This document shows positions 1 through 9,052 of a stretch of DNA of 64,000 nt, piece after piece. Source of the DNA: Arthrobacter pascens. Lineage in GTDB: Bacteria > Actinomycetota > Actinomycetes > Actinomycetales > Micrococcaceae. The position numbers and the translations under genes are program-made. The notes below the pieces were generated by a model, which saw only the letters and a list, made by a program, of their open reading frames with translations, searched no databases and was not told where the DNA came from. The DNA lies in contig NZ_JAFHKT010000148.1 in the NCBI RefSeq assembly GCF_017052465.1, forward strand, positions 62,001-126,000, given 5' to 3'. Every line of letters begins with the position of its first letter. The first letter of the stretch is position 1.

Positions 1-788
1 GCGGGGATGACGGTCAGGGCGCGGTTCCACAGCAGGTACGACAGCACCGAGGGGAAAAGCGCGATGAAGGCCAGGGACGTGATCGCTTCGGCCGTGGCCG
101 GCAGGGCGGGCCCGCCGGTGGCGAGGCTGATCGGCGTGAGCACGGCGACGGTGACCGCGGCCTGGACGGCGGTGCCGGTGATCGGCGGCACCTTCGGGGC
201 CAGGCGCCCGGTGACCGTGTAGCCGGTCCAGGCGGCAATGGCGCCGATCATGAGCAGCTCGCCGGGCCCGAACCCGGTGCCCAACAGGGCGGCCGGGTCG
301 CCGCCGCTGAGGACGACGAGGACGCCCACCAGGGCGATCAGCACACCGCCGATCGCCGTCGGGGTCAGTCGCTCGCGCAGGAAGATGGTGGCGGCCAGGG
401 TGATCAGTGCCGGGTTGAAGGCGTTGATGAGGGACGCGCTGAACGCGTCGGTGTGCTCCAGTGCGGCGTACAGCAGCAGGTTGTAGCCCAGCAGCCCGAA
501 CGCGCTGAGGGCGATCAGCCACGGCCACGCGGCCGCCACCTGCCGCCACTGCGGACGCTCGACCACCTGCGCGATCACCAGCAGCGGGACCAGGGCAAGA
601 GCCCAGCGCAGCAGGACGAGACTGAGGGGGTCGATGCTCTCCACCGCGCCGGCTCCGACGACGTAGTTGCCGGCCCAGAAGAGCGTCGCCCCCAGCAGCG
701 AGGCGACCGCGATGCCCACGGCGCGCCGGGGGGTGCGGCCGGCCGGCGGGGCGTTTGTGTGGATGGTGCTGGTATCCGGGGCTGTCAT
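1..788 (-). CDS. EamA/DMT-family transporter, C-terminus cut by window edge
   Basis: A drug/metabolite-type permease of the inner membrane, probably exporting a small metabolite; the substrate cannot be read from sequence. The protein starts at the ATG at 788 (MTAPDTSTIHTN) and remains open at base 1 with 262 codons visible. The visible part is a series of hydrophobic helices with the two-repeat EamA pattern: an early WAGNYVVG segment, a NAFNPALITL helix in the first repeat and FIALFPSVLSYLLWN in the second. Full-length family members have about 290-310 residues, so roughly 30-50 are missing. Its start lies 2 nt beyond the thiolase stop codon, so it is probably co-transcribed with and translationally coupled to that gene. 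Confidence 0.85.
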   Translation of the reverse strand, partial: MTAPDTSTIHTNAPPAGRTPRRAVGIAVASLLGATLFWAGNYVVGAGAVESIDPLSLVLLRWALALVPLLVIAQVVERPQWRQVAAAWPWLIALSAFGLLGYNLLLYAALEHTDAFSASLINAFNPALITLAATIFLRERLTPTAIGGVLIALVGVLVVLSGGDPAALLGTGFGPGELLMIGAIAAWTGYTVTGRLAPKVPPITGTAVQAAVTVAVLTPISLATGGPALPATAEAITSLAFIALFPSVLSYLLWNRALTVIP

Positions 789-790
789 TT

Positions 791-2029
791 TCAGCTAAGG
801 CGTTCCAGCACCAGCGCCATGCCCTGTCCGCCGCCCACGCAAAGGGTCGCCAGGCCCAGGGTGCCGCCCGTTTCGCGGAGGCCGTTGAGCAGCGTGGTGG
901 TGATGCGTGCTCCGGTCATGCCAAAGGGGTGGCCCAGGGCAATGGCGCCGCCGTGGATGTTGAGCTTCGCGGCGTCGATCCCCAGTTCACGGGCGCTGGC
1001 CACCACCTGCACGGCGAAGGCCTCGTTGAGCTCCACGAGGTCGATGTCGCCGATCTGCAGCCCGGCGGCAGCCAGCGCCCGCCGCGTGGATTCCACCGGC
1101 CCCATCCCCATCAGTTCGGGGGAGAGGGCACTGGCGCCGGTCGAGACGATGCGGGCCAGCGGCTCCAGCCCCAGTTCCCTCGCCCGGGTGTCGCTCATGA
1201 TGACCATGGCGGCGGCACCGTCGTTGAGCGGGCAGGCGTTGCCGGCCGTGACGGTTCCGTCCCGGCGGAACACGGGCTGCAGGGCACTGACGGCTTCGAG
1301 GGTGACGCCGGGCCTCGGCGAATCGTCCCGGTCAACGACGGTGCCGTCGCGCCGTTCATAGGGCGTGATCTCCCGGGCGTAGAACCCGGAGGCGATGGCC
1401 GCCTCGGCCCGGTTCTGGCTCAGCACTGCCCAGGAGTCCTGCTCTTCGCGGCTGATGCCGTAGGACGTGGCCACATTCTCGGCCGTCTGCCCCATCGCGA
1501 TGTAAATGTCCGGCATCCGCCCGCCCAGCCGCGGGTCCGTCCACGGGGTGTTGGACTCGGCCCGTGCCGCGGTCCGCTGGCGCGCCGGTTCAAACAGCCG
1601 GTTGTGGTTGCCCGCGTCGGTTTCGCCCGCCCCTGCCCAGTTCTGGTACCGGGAGACGGCTTCGACGCCGCCGCTCACGAAGGCATGGCCTTCTCCCGCC
1701 TTGATCGCGTGGAAGGCCATACGGACGGTCTGCAGGCTTGAGGCGCAGAACCGGTTGACGGTGGAGGCGGGCACCGTGTCCAGGCCGGCCAGGATGGTGA
1801 CCACCCGCGCCATGTTGGAACCGGCCTCGCCGCTGGGCTCGGCGCATCCCAGGTAAAGGTCGTCCAGCCCGGGGCCGCTGTTTCCGGTCGGATCGAAGGA
1901 CGGCAGCTTTGCCAGCGCAGCGGCCACCATGGCGGCCGCCATGTCATCCGGGCGCTCGTCCTTCAGCGAGCCCTTGAAGGCGCGGCCGATCGGGCTTCTG
2001 GCGGTTGAAACGATGACTGCTTCCGGCAT
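791..2029 (-). CDS. acetyl-CoA C-acyltransferase (thiolase)
   Basis: A cytosolic thiolase, either condensing two acetyl-CoA or cleaving 3-ketoacyl-CoA. It has 412 residues, normal for the family. All three active-site positions are present: the nucleophilic Cys95 in NRFCASSLQ, His367 in IALGHPFGMTG and Cys397 in TLCVGGGQGM. The direction (biosynthetic versus beta-oxidation) cannot be settled; no hydratase or dehydrogenase partner lies next to it. It follows galK on the same strand, but a TAGGCT box sits exactly 6 nt before its ATG, so it probably has its own leaderless promoter rather than belonging to the galactose operon. The EamA transporter gene follows after 2 nt. Confidence 0.92.
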   Translation of the reverse strand: MPEAVIVSTARSPIGRAFKGSLKDERPDDMAAAMVAAALAKLPSFDPTGNSGPGLDDLYLGCAEPSGEAGSNMARVVTILAGLDTVPASTVNRFCASSLQTVRMAFHAIKAGEGHAFVSGGVEAVSRYQNWAGAGETDAGNHNRLFEPARQRTAARAESNTPWTDPRLGGRMPDIYIAMGQTAENVATSYGISREEQDSWAVLSQNRAEAAIASGFYAREITPYERRDGTVVDRDDSPRPGVTLEAVSALQPVFRRDGTVTAGNACPLNDGAAAMVIMSDTRARELGLEPLARIVSTGASALSPELMGMGPVESTRRALAAAGLQIGDIDLVELNEAFAVQVVASARELGIDAAKLNIHGGAIALGHPFGMTGARITTTLLNGLRETGGTLGLATLCVGGGQGMALVLERLS

Positions 2030-2035
2030 GCGCCC

Positions 2036-2041
2036 AGCCTA
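2036..2041 (-). promoter_or_regulatory. leaderless -10 box of the thiolase gene (TAGGCT-N6-ATG)
   Basis: TAGGCT ends 6 nt before the ATG at 2029, which would place the transcription start at the start codon. There is no purine-rich ribosome binding site in the gap between galK and this gene. Confidence 0.6.
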
Positions 2042-2050
2042 CGCCCGCAG

Positions 2051-3208
2051 CTAGGCCAGCCGCATCGCCCCGGCTGCGGGGGTGACAGTGAAGATGTCGG
2101 GCGCGGTAAATCCCGCCCGGGCAAAGGCCTGTTCGACGGCGGTCCGCACCCGCTGCTCCTCTGCCGCCGGCGTCAGGGCGATGGCAGCCCCGCCGAACCC
2201 GCCGCCCGTCATCCGCGCGCCGATGGCGCCGTTCGCCCGGGAGGTTTCGACCGCCAGGTCCAGCTCCTCACAGGAAATCTCAAAATCATCCCGCATGGAA
2301 ACATGGCTGGCGTACAGGAGCGGCCCGATCGCGGACGGACCGTGCCGGCGCAGCTGCTCGACAGTCTGCAGGACCCGGTCGTTTTCGGTGACTATGTGGC
2401 GGACCCTGCGGAAAGTGACCTCATCCAGGAGGCCGCTGGCTTCCTCAAGGTCACCCGGGGCGACGTCCCGCAGCGCCTTGACGCCAAGCACCTCAGCGCC
2501 CAGTTCGCAGGAAGCGCGGCGGGAGGCGTACCCGCCGTCGGCATGGGAATGGGAAACCTTGGTGTCGATCACCAGCATGACCAGGCCGGCAGTTTCGGCC
2601 TCGAACGGCACCAGCTCGACGCTCTGGTCGCGGCAGTCCAAGAATACGGCATGCCCTGCCGAGCCGCGCAGCGAGGCGGACTGGTCCATGATGCCCGTGG
2701 GTGCACCGACGAAGTCGTTCTCGGCGCGCTGTGTGGCCAGGACCATGTCTTCCGGGCTGAGGCCCGCACCGGTGATGTCGTTCAGTGCCGAGATCACAGC
2801 GCACTCGATGGCATGGGACGAGGAGAGCCCGGCGCCCAGGGGCACGCTGGACTGCAGCAGCAGGTCCAGCCCCGGGACGTCGATGCCGCGCTGCTGCAGC
2901 GACCACATGACACCGAGGGGGTATTTGGTCCAGCCCTTGGCGGACTGTGCCTCCAGGTGCGCCGTATCGGCCGTCGTCATGCCCTGGTCCCCGTAGGTGG
3001 ACAGGAGGCGGACCGTTGAGTCGGAACGGACTCCCACGGCGATGCGAGCCGTCCTGTCGATCGCGAACGGAAGCACGAAGCCCTCGTTGTAGTCCGTGTG
3101 CTCGCCGATCAGGTTGACCCGGCCGGGGGCCTGCCAGATGCCGTCCGGGTCCCGGCCGAATGCGGTGCTGAACTGTTCGGCGAGGTGCGCGGTGCTGGTG
3201 GCGGTCAT
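2051..3208 (-). CDS. galK: galactokinase
   Basis: Phosphorylates alpha-D-galactose at C1 with ATP, the first committed Leloir step, in the cytosol. GHMP-kinase features are clear in the 385 residues: the galactokinase signature PGRVNLIGEHTDYNEG near residue 28, the ATP-binding glycine/serine loop VPLGAGLSSSHAIE near residue 120, the catalytic Asp region GIMDQSASLRG, and the C-terminal MTGGGFGGAAIAL motif. Its start overlaps the galT stop by 4 nt (ATGA), so it is translationally coupled as the last gene of the regulator-galT-galK operon. The epimerase galE is not in the window. Confidence 0.97.
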   Translation of the reverse strand: MTATSTAHLAEQFSTAFGRDPDGIWQAPGRVNLIGEHTDYNEGFVLPFAIDRTARIAVGVRSDSTVRLLSTYGDQGMTTADTAHLEAQSAKGWTKYPLGVMWSLQQRGIDVPGLDLLLQSSVPLGAGLSSSHAIECAVISALNDITGAGLSPEDMVLATQRAENDFVGAPTGIMDQSASLRGSAGHAVFLDCRDQSVELVPFEAETAGLVMLVIDTKVSHSHADGGYASRRASCELGAEVLGVKALRDVAPGDLEEASGLLDEVTFRRVRHIVTENDRVLQTVEQLRRHGPSAIGPLLYASHVSMRDDFEISCEELDLAVETSRANGAIGARMTGGGFGGAAIALTPAAEEQRVRTAVEQAFARAGFTAPDIFTVTPAAGAMRLA

Positions 3209-4368
3209 GCGTGGGCTCCTTCGATCAGTGCCGGTGCGGACGGGGCGAGTGTTTCAGCCGGTGAGGCAGGGACAGTGGCGGCGCGGAGCCGCTCGGCCAC
3301 GAGCTCCGGGGTGGTGTCGTTGATGAAGGCCCCCATTGCGGCCTCGGACCCTGCCAGGAACTTGAGCTTGTCGGCGGCACGGCGCGGGGAGGTGAGCTGC
3401 AGGTGCAGGTAGCTGGCCGGGCGGAGCACGTTGTCCACCGGTGCCTGGTGCCACGCCGAGATGTAGGGAGTCGGCGTCGGGTACAGCGCGTCCAGGCGCT
3501 TGAGCAGGTCGAGGTAGACGTGCGCCAGCTCGTCCTTTTCCTCTCCGCTGAGGGCCGCCAGGTCCGGGACCTGGCGGTGGGGCACGAGGTGGATTTCAAG
3601 GGGCCACCGGGCGGCGAACGGAACGTACGCGCTGAAGCTGTCGCTTTCCATGACCATCCGGCTGCCGTCCTCCCGCTCCGCCTTGAGGAGGGAGCCCGTC
3701 AGCGTCTGGCGGCCGTCGGCGGCGTCGTAGAACTTGCGGGCGGCTGCCCCCATCACGGCGGCGCGGGGCGTGACATACGGATAGGCATAGATTTGGCCGT
3801 GCGGGTGGTGCAGGGTGACTCCAATATCCGCACCCCGGTTCTCAAACGGGAAAACCTGCTTGACGCCGGGCAGGGCACTGAGCGCGGCGGTGCGGTGCGC
3901 CCACGCTTCCACCACGGTCCGGGCACGCGTTTCGGTCAGGCCACTGAACGATCCGGTGTGTTCCGGCGTGAACGTGACCACCTCGCACCTGCCGAAGGCT
4001 GGCCCCGTGGTGCCCCAGCCAGGGCTGTCCGGAACCGGACCCACGGCCGGACCGAGGGAGGGGAAGCGGTTTTCGAACACCACGACGTCGTAGTCCGGCG
4101 CCGGGATCTCCGAGGGGTTGGCGTCGGTGGTGGGGCAGATCGGGCATTGGTCTGCCGGCGGGAGGTGCGTGCGGGTCTGCCGGTGGGCCGCCACGGCCAC
4201 CCATTCTCCGGTGAGTGCGTCGAACCGGACCTCGCCGGGTTCGCCGCGGGCCGGGAGGTCACGGCGATCGGGCGTGGTTTCGACTGACCGTGGCCGGGCG
4301 GACCCGGCGTCGTCGAAATAGAGCAGTTCCCGGCCGTCGGCGAGATGGGTGCTGGTGATGTGCGTCAT
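3205..4368 (-). CDS. galT: galactose-1-phosphate uridylyltransferase
   Basis: Exchanges UMP between UDP-glucose and galactose-1-phosphate, the second Leloir step. The 387-residue protein has the active-site HPHGQ at residues 188-192, with His190 the expected uridylylated nucleophile, and a CPIC zinc-ligand pair at 75-78. The ENRFPSLGP and FENRGADIGVTLHHPH segments are typical of GalT. The gene overlaps the regulator upstream by 4 nt and galK downstream by 4 nt, so all three form one tightly coupled operon. It is long enough to be intact, and its base composition resembles that of its neighbours. Confidence 0.97.
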   Translation of the reverse strand: MTHITSTHLADGRELLYFDDAGSARPRSVETTPDRRDLPARGEPGEVRFDALTGEWVAVAAHRQTRTHLPPADQCPICPTTDANPSEIPAPDYDVVVFENRFPSLGPAVGPVPDSPGWGTTGPAFGRCEVVTFTPEHTGSFSGLTETRARTVVEAWAHRTAALSALPGVKQVFPFENRGADIGVTLHHPHGQIYAYPYVTPRAAVMGAAARKFYDAADGRQTLTGSLLKAEREDGSRMVMESDSFSAYVPFAARWPLEIHLVPHRQVPDLAALSGEEKDELAHVYLDLLKRLDALYPTPTPYISAWHQAPVDNVLRPASYLHLQLTSPRRAADKLKFLAGSEAAMGAFINDTTPELVAERLRAATVPASPAETLAPSAPALIEGAHA

Positions 4369-5315
4369 GCGTCATGTCCTTTGATCGCTGCAACCGGAAG
4401 GTTCCGGCCAGCCGGGAGGTGGGTGGGGGAGCTTGCTGCAGGCCTTGCCGCAGGCGCGTGGGGCGGCGCTCCGCGTGCGGGGTGTCCCTCGGGCGAGGGA
4501 AGCGGCACGATGCGGACGTCACGGACCATCTCCCGGAGCAGCCGTGCTGCCGCCGGGCCGTCGTGGCCGGTACGGATCCTGGCGTCGGTGACCAGCGTGC
4601 CAACAGCCGAGAGCGGCGCGATTCCGGCCAGTCCGACCAGGCCGTACTTCGTGGCATCGGCCAGTACGGCCAGCGCTCCCGAGGCCGTAATCATGGCGGC
4701 GTTGACCTCGGCTTCGAGGAGGTTGGGCGACGTGATGCCTGCCTCCGGGTCGATGCCATGGACTCCCATGAAACAGATGTCAGCGTGCAGGTGATCCAAG
4801 GCGTGCATCGTGACAGGGCCCACCAACGCCTCGGAGGGAGTCCGCTGGCCGCCCAGCACCAGCGTCCGGATGCCGCCGCCTTCCGCGTCCGGCCGAGCGG
4901 TTTCCGAGGGTGCCGGACCAGCCAGCGCGTTGACCACCATGATGGAATTCGTGGCCACCGTCAGGCCGAGATTGCGGGGGAGGAGGCGGGCGAACTCGTA
5001 GGTCGTTGTGCCGCCCGAGATGAGCAGGGTCATGTCCGGCCGCAGCAGCGTCAGGGCTTCCGTGGCGATGGCACGCTTTGCCTCGGTTTCCTGGGCGGAC
5101 TTGCTGAGGAACGCGGGTTCGACGGCGCCGAAGTCGCCCGTGCGGGTGGCGCCGCCGTGCACGCGGAACAACAGGCCGTCGGCATCCAGGGCGTCGATGT
5201 CGCGCCGCACGGTCATTTCCGAGACGCCGAGCACAGCGGAAAGGGCGGCCACGCGGACTGTGCCGTGCGCCTCGAGTTCCTGGAGGATCACGTGCTGGCG
5301 CTGTGCTGCAAGCAT
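4365..5315 (-). CDS. DeoR/GlpR-family transcriptional regulator of the galactose operon
   Basis: A DNA-binding regulator with an N-terminal DeoR winged helix (residues 1-60, ending in the signature MTVRRDIDALDADGLLFRVHGG) and a sugar-phosphate isomerase-like sensor domain carrying the ISGGTTTYEFA effector-binding motif. It has 316 residues; the last 50 or so are Pro/Ala-rich and longer than in typical DeoR proteins (about 255). The ATG at 5315 is preceded by AAGGAG with 5 nt spacing. As first gene of the galT-galK operon it most likely represses its own operon and the divergent epimerase gene, with a phosphorylated galactose intermediate as inducer; this is inferred from position only. Confidence 0.92.
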   Translation of the reverse strand: MLAAQRQHVILQELEAHGTVRVAALSAVLGVSEMTVRRDIDALDADGLLFRVHGGATRTGDFGAVEPAFLSKSAQETEAKRAIATEALTLLRPDMTLLISGGTTTYEFARLLPRNLGLTVATNSIMVVNALAGPAPSETARPDAEGGGIRTLVLGGQRTPSEALVGPVTMHALDHLHADICFMGVHGIDPEAGITSPNLLEAEVNAAMITASGALAVLADATKYGLVGLAGIAPLSAVGTLVTDARIRTGHDGPAAARLLREMVRDVRIVPLPSPEGHPARGAPPHAPAARPAASSPTHLPAGRNLPVAAIKGHDA

Positions 5316-5434
5316 GGCTCTCCTTCTTCCTGGCCGGTATGGGGCACATCACCATTGTGCCATAAAACGCTCAAAAACAAATAGTTTCTAACAAAACAGA
5401 ACATCGTGCCCCGCCGTCGCTGGAGGATCGCGCG
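5316..5434. promoter_or_regulatory. divergent promoter/operator region of the galactose genes
   Basis: This AT-rich gap, unlike the surrounding GC-rich DNA, separates the regulator gene from the divergent epimerase gene. AACAAA occurs as a direct repeat at 5376-5381 and 5390-5395 (14 bp apart), followed by a related AACAGAACA. Reiterated TTTGTT/AACAAA half-sites are the usual style of DeoR-family operators. The 15-mer AACAAATAGTTTCTA at 5376-5390 recurs exactly at 11876-11890. I could not choose a single convincing -35/-10 pair for either direction. Confidence 0.55.
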
Positions 5435-6409
5435 TTGTACGGTATGTCCATGACTTCCGGCGCCTTTTCCGCATCCAGTGGCCAGCCCGAACGGAGGCGC
5501 TGCGCCTCCGGGCTGCAGTACGAACTGAGGCGCGGCGACGCCCTCGCAGTGGTGACGGAGCTGGCCGCGGGCCTGCGCTTGTACAGCCGGGGCGGAGTCC
5601 AGCTGACAGAGACGTACGGAGACGCCGATATCCCGCCAGGCGGCAACGGCATCACGCTGGCGCCCTGGGCGAACCGCGTGGAGGACGGCGTCTGGCACCT
5701 CAATGGCAAGAAGCAGCAACTGGACATCACCGAGGTTTCCCGGAACAACGCCAGCCACGGCCTGCTGCGCAACGCCTCGTACGCCCCGATAGCCGGGTCG
5801 GAGTATTCGGTGACCCTGGAGGCCCCGGTCTTCCCCCAGCACGGCTACCCGTTCCTCGTACGGCACCGGGTGGAGTATTCCTTGGCCGAAGACCTCGGAC
5901 TGGTGGTGCGCCAAACGCTGACCAACGACTCCCGCGAAGACGCGCCATTCGTGCTGGGAGCCCACCCCTATCTTCGGCTGGGCGGGATCCCCAGTGAGGA
6001 GCTGACCCTCACCGTGCACGCCGGTACCCGGCTCGTAGCGGACGACAGGCTCCTTCCGCGGAGCTCCACGCCCGTCAGCGGCGACACCGATCTGCGGCAG
6101 GGCAGGAAGGTGGGCGACCTCGACGTCGATGTCGCCCTGACCGACCTCGACTTCGACGGCGGCATCGCCCGCCACACTCTGTCAGCGGCTGACGGCCGCA
6201 GCGTGACGCTGTGGCAGGACGCCACATGCCCCTTCGTCCACGTCTTTGTGACCGACAAATATCCGGGCCGGCCCAAGGCGGTGGCGATCGAACCGATGAC
6301 CGGTCCGGCGAACGCATTCAACTCCGGCCACAGCCTCCGCTGGCTGGCGCCGGATGAGTCGTTCACCATGTCCTGGGGCATCAGCGCGTCGGAGGATATC
6401 GCTTCCTGA
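5435..6409 (+). CDS. aldose 1-epimerase family protein
   Basis: A mutarotase-fold enzyme that would interconvert alpha and beta anomers of an aldose, probably galactose given the divergent gal operon. Family active-site residues are visible: NNASHG (first His), LGAHPYLRLG (second His) and the catalytic Glu in VAIEPMTGPANAF near the C-terminus. The chosen TTG start at 5435 lies 8 nt after GGAGG (5422-5426); the downstream ATGs at 5444 and 5450 are spaced too far from that site. The 324 residues fit the YihR/YphB-like branch as well as GalM, so the exact sugar is uncertain. Confidence 0.88.
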   Translation: MYGMSMTSGAFSASSGQPERRRCASGLQYELRRGDALAVVTELAAGLRLYSRGGVQLTETYGDADIPPGGNGITLAPWANRVEDGVWHLNGKKQQLDITEVSRNNASHGLLRNASYAPIAGSEYSVTLEAPVFPQHGYPFLVRHRVEYSLAEDLGLVVRQTLTNDSREDAPFVLGAHPYLRLGGIPSEELTLTVHAGTRLVADDRLLPRSSTPVSGDTDLRQGRKVGDLDVDVALTDLDFDGGIARHTLSAADGRSVTLWQDATCPFVHVFVTDKYPGRPKAVAIEPMTGPANAFNSGHSLRWLAPDESFTMSWGISASEDIAS

Positions 6410-6478
6410 TCCGCAGTAGCGCCCACCCGTTGCGACCTGCCGTTTCCCATAGCCGCACAGCTAGGGAATTATTGGGCT

Positions 6479-7801
6479 ATGACGCCAACTAAGGACGCCA
6501 CACCAGAAGAACCGGTCAGGCCAGCCATCCTCCCGCCCCCGCGGCCCCGGACCGAAAGGGAACTCGAGCAGGACATTCCCTACGGTGTCCGCATCGCCGC
6601 GGCCTGGGCGTGGCGGCTGGGGCTGATCCTCCTGATACTGGGCGCCCTGGTCTGGCTGCTCGGCAAGATCAGCTTCCTGATCATTCCGGTGATGGTGGCG
6701 GCCCTGCTGGCAGGCCTGCTCAGCCCGGTCGTGGGGTGGCTGCGCTCGCAGCGGCTTCCAAATGGAGCAGCGGTGGCCGTCACGATCCTTGCCTTTATCG
6801 GGCTGATCGCCGGCTCGCTGGCGCTGGTGGGGCGGCAGCTGGCCCTGGGATTCCAGGAGCTGTGGAGCGAGGCGCTTGCCGGAGTCCAGCAGGTCCAGGA
6901 CTGGCTGGCCCAAGGGCCGCTGCACCTGACCGCCGCGCAGATTGACCAGTACATCCAGGAAGCGACGGCGGCGCTGCAGAACAACAGCAGCAGCATCCTC
7001 AGCGGGGCGCTTTCCTTCGGCAGCACGGCGGGACACTTTGCTGCGGGGATGATCCTTGCCCTGTTCATCCTGATCTTCTTCCTGCTGGAGGGCGACCGGA
7101 TCTGGGCCTTCCTGGTCCGGCTTCTGCCGCGGCGTGCCCGTATTCCCGCCGACGGCGCCGGCCGCCGCGGCTGGACCTCCATGGTCAGCTATGCGCGGAT
7201 CCAGATGTTCGTGGCTTTCGTGGATGCGGTAGGCATCGGAGTGGGCGCGGCCATCATCGGCGTCCCGCTGGCGCTGCCGCTTGGTGTCCTGGTGTTCATC
7301 GGTTCCTTCATTCCGGTGGTTGGTGCCCTGGTGACCGGCGCCATCGCCGTGCTGCTGGCGCTTGTTGCCAACGGCCCCGTCAACGCCCTGGTGATGCTGG
7401 GCATCGTGCTCCTGGTCCAGCAACTGGAAAGCCACATCCTGCAGCCGCTGGTCATGGGCAAGGCCGTGGCGTTGCATCCCGTGGCCGTGATCCTCGCCGT
7501 CGCCGCCGGTTCCTACCTGGCCGGCATTCCCGGAGCCCTCTTCTCGGTGCCCATCCTCGCCGTAGCAAACTCGGCGATTCGGTATATTGCAGGCAGAACG
7601 TGGGAACATGATCAGGTGCTGGCTGGCGCGCGCGGCGGTGTCGCGGGAGGTCCGGCCGGCGCTGACCAGGACAACACCATCAAGGAAGTCCGGTTCCCGG
7701 GTGCGAGTCCCGGCCACGGCAAAGACGCCGATCGTGGAACAGGTGCTCCGGCCAGACAGTCTGCGCCGGGCCCCGAAGCTGAATTTCCCAAAGGAGAATA
7801 G
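6479..7801 (+). CDS. AI-2E family transporter (PerM/YdiK type)
   Basis: A polytopic inner-membrane permease of 440 residues. After a charged N-terminus (about 45 residues) there are two close helices (LILLILGALVWLLGKISFLIIP), a middle amphipathic region, and a C-terminal helical bundle including the conserved LVQQLESHILQPLVMGKAV segment, a hallmark of this family. Substrates differ between members (quorum signals, Na+/H+, others), so none is assigned. The last 60 or so residues are low-complexity and probably disordered. It ends 3 nt before the ilvA start, and the ilvA ribosome binding site lies within its final codons, so the two are likely co-transcribed. Confidence 0.88.
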   Translation: MTPTKDATPEEPVRPAILPPPRPRTERELEQDIPYGVRIAAAWAWRLGLILLILGALVWLLGKISFLIIPVMVAALLAGLLSPVVGWLRSQRLPNGAAVAVTILAFIGLIAGSLALVGRQLALGFQELWSEALAGVQQVQDWLAQGPLHLTAAQIDQYIQEATAALQNNSSSILSGALSFGSTAGHFAAGMILALFILIFFLLEGDRIWAFLVRLLPRRARIPADGAGRRGWTSMVSYARIQMFVAFVDAVGIGVGAAIIGVPLALPLGVLVFIGSFIPVVGALVTGAIAVLLALVANGPVNALVMLGIVLLVQQLESHILQPLVMGKAVALHPVAVILAVAAGSYLAGIPGALFSVPILAVANSAIRYIAGRTWEHDQVLAGARGGVAGGPAGADQDNTIKEVRFPGASPGHGKDADRGTGAPARQSAPGPEAEFPKGE

Positions 7802-7804
7802 TTC

Positions 7805-9043
7805 GTGAATACCCCTGAAAGCCTTCCCGTCACGCTGGACGATGTCCTTGAGGCGCAGAAGCTGCTTGACGGGATCATTACCCGGACGCCCGTCGAATCA
7901 TCCCGGGCATTGGGCGCGATGGTGGACGGACAGGTCTTCTTCAAGTGCGAGAACCTCCAGCGCGCCGGCTCCTTCAAGGTGCGCGGCGCCTACGTCCGGA
8001 TGGCCCGCCTGTCCGAGGCGGACAAGAAACGCGGCGTGGTGGCAGCGTCCGCCGGCAACCACGCGCAGGGCGTGGCGGTCGCCGCGAAGAGCCTGGGCAT
8101 CAAGGCCCGGATCTACATGCCGCTCGGCGTGGCACTTCCCAAGCTCGCCGCCACGCGCAGCCACGGCGCCGAGGTGATCCTGCACGGCCACAACGTGGAC
8201 GAGGCGCTCGCCGAGGCACAGCGCTACTCCGACGACACTGGCGCGGTCTTCGTCCACCCCTTCGACAACGTGGACGTCGTGGCCGGCCAGGGAACAGTGG
8301 GCCTGGAAATCCTCGAACAGGTGCCGGACGTTGACACGGTGGTCATGGGTGTCGGCGGCGGCGGCCTGCTGGCAGGCGTGGCCGTGGCAGTCAAAGCACG
8401 GGCAAAGGAACTCGGGCGGGAGATCCGCATCATCGGTGTGCAGGCCGAAAATGCGGCGGCCTACCCGCCGTCGCTGGCGGCCGACGCCCTGGTGCCGCTG
8501 AAGAGGGTGTCAACCATGGCCGACGGCATCGCCGTGGGGCGTCCCGGACAGCTGCCCTTCAGCATCATCCGGGAACTCGTGGATGACGTGGTCACCGTCA
8601 GCGAGGATTCACTGGCGCGGGCCCTGATCTTCCTGCTGGAGCGCGCCAAGATGGTGGTGGAGCCGGCCGGTGCCGTGGGGGTGGCTGCCCTCATGGACGG
8701 AAAGATCGAAAACCCCGGAACCACGGCCGTCATCCTATCCGGCGGCAACATCGACCCCATGCTGATGCTGAAGGTCATCCAGCGGGGCCTCTCCGCCGCC
8801 GGCCGGTACATGACAGTCCGCATGATGCTCGATGACCGTCCCGGCTCGCTGGCCACCATTGCACGGATCATTGCCGAGAACGACGCCAACGTGACGGGCC
8901 TTGACCACACGCGGGTGGGCGGATCCATCAGCATGGGCGATGTTTCCATCACGGTGAACCTCGAGACCAAGGGCCACGAACACGGGGAACAGGTCCTGGG
9001 CGCGCTGCGCGCCGAGGGTTTCCAGCCGATCGTGGTGCACTAG
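7805..9043 (+). CDS. ilvA: threonine ammonia-lyase (threonine dehydratase)
   Basis: A PLP enzyme converting threonine to 2-oxobutanoate and ammonia, the entry to isoleucine synthesis; it may also act on serine. The 412-residue protein has the PLP-lysine motif GSFKVRGAY (Lys58), SAGNHAQGVA, and the phosphate-cradling VGGGGLLAGV. A C-terminal ACT-like domain begins near residue 335 (MTVRMMLDDRPGSLATIA). The single short ACT domain and overall length resemble the compact TdcB/IlvA form of actinobacteria rather than the E. coli enzyme with two ACT-like repeats. The GTG start at 7805 follows AAAGGAG with good spacing. The rhomboid gene follows after 9 nt. Confidence 0.94.
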   Translation: MNTPESLPVTLDDVLEAQKLLDGIITRTPVESSRALGAMVDGQVFFKCENLQRAGSFKVRGAYVRMARLSEADKKRGVVAASAGNHAQGVAVAAKSLGIKARIYMPLGVALPKLAATRSHGAEVILHGHNVDEALAEAQRYSDDTGAVFVHPFDNVDVVAGQGTVGLEILEQVPDVDTVVMGVGGGGLLAGVAVAVKARAKELGREIRIIGVQAENAAAYPPSLAADALVPLKRVSTMADGIAVGRPGQLPFSIIRELVDDVVTVSEDSLARALIFLLERAKMVVEPAGAVGVAALMDGKIENPGTTAVILSGGNIDPMLMLKVIQRGLSAAGRYMTVRMMLDDRPGSLATIARIIAENDANVTGLDHTRVGGSISMGDVSITVNLETKGHEHGEQVLGALRAEGFQPIVVH

Positions 9044-9052
9044 GAGCCAACG

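Noticed and set aside
791..2029. Thiolase and EamA transporter genes as parts of the galactose operon
   Set aside because: They follow galK on the same strand, but the thiolase gene has its own leaderless promoter box in the gap and no metabolic link to galactose is apparent.
5435..5452. ATG at 5444 as start of the epimerase gene
   Set aside because: The GGAGG site is 17 nt away from it but 8 nt from the TTG at 5435.
6461..7717. A 418-codon minus-strand frame opposite the AI-2E transporter gene
   Set aside because: The translation is extremely rich in Gln, Asp and His, typical of antisense to hydrophobic membrane protein codons; no start signals.
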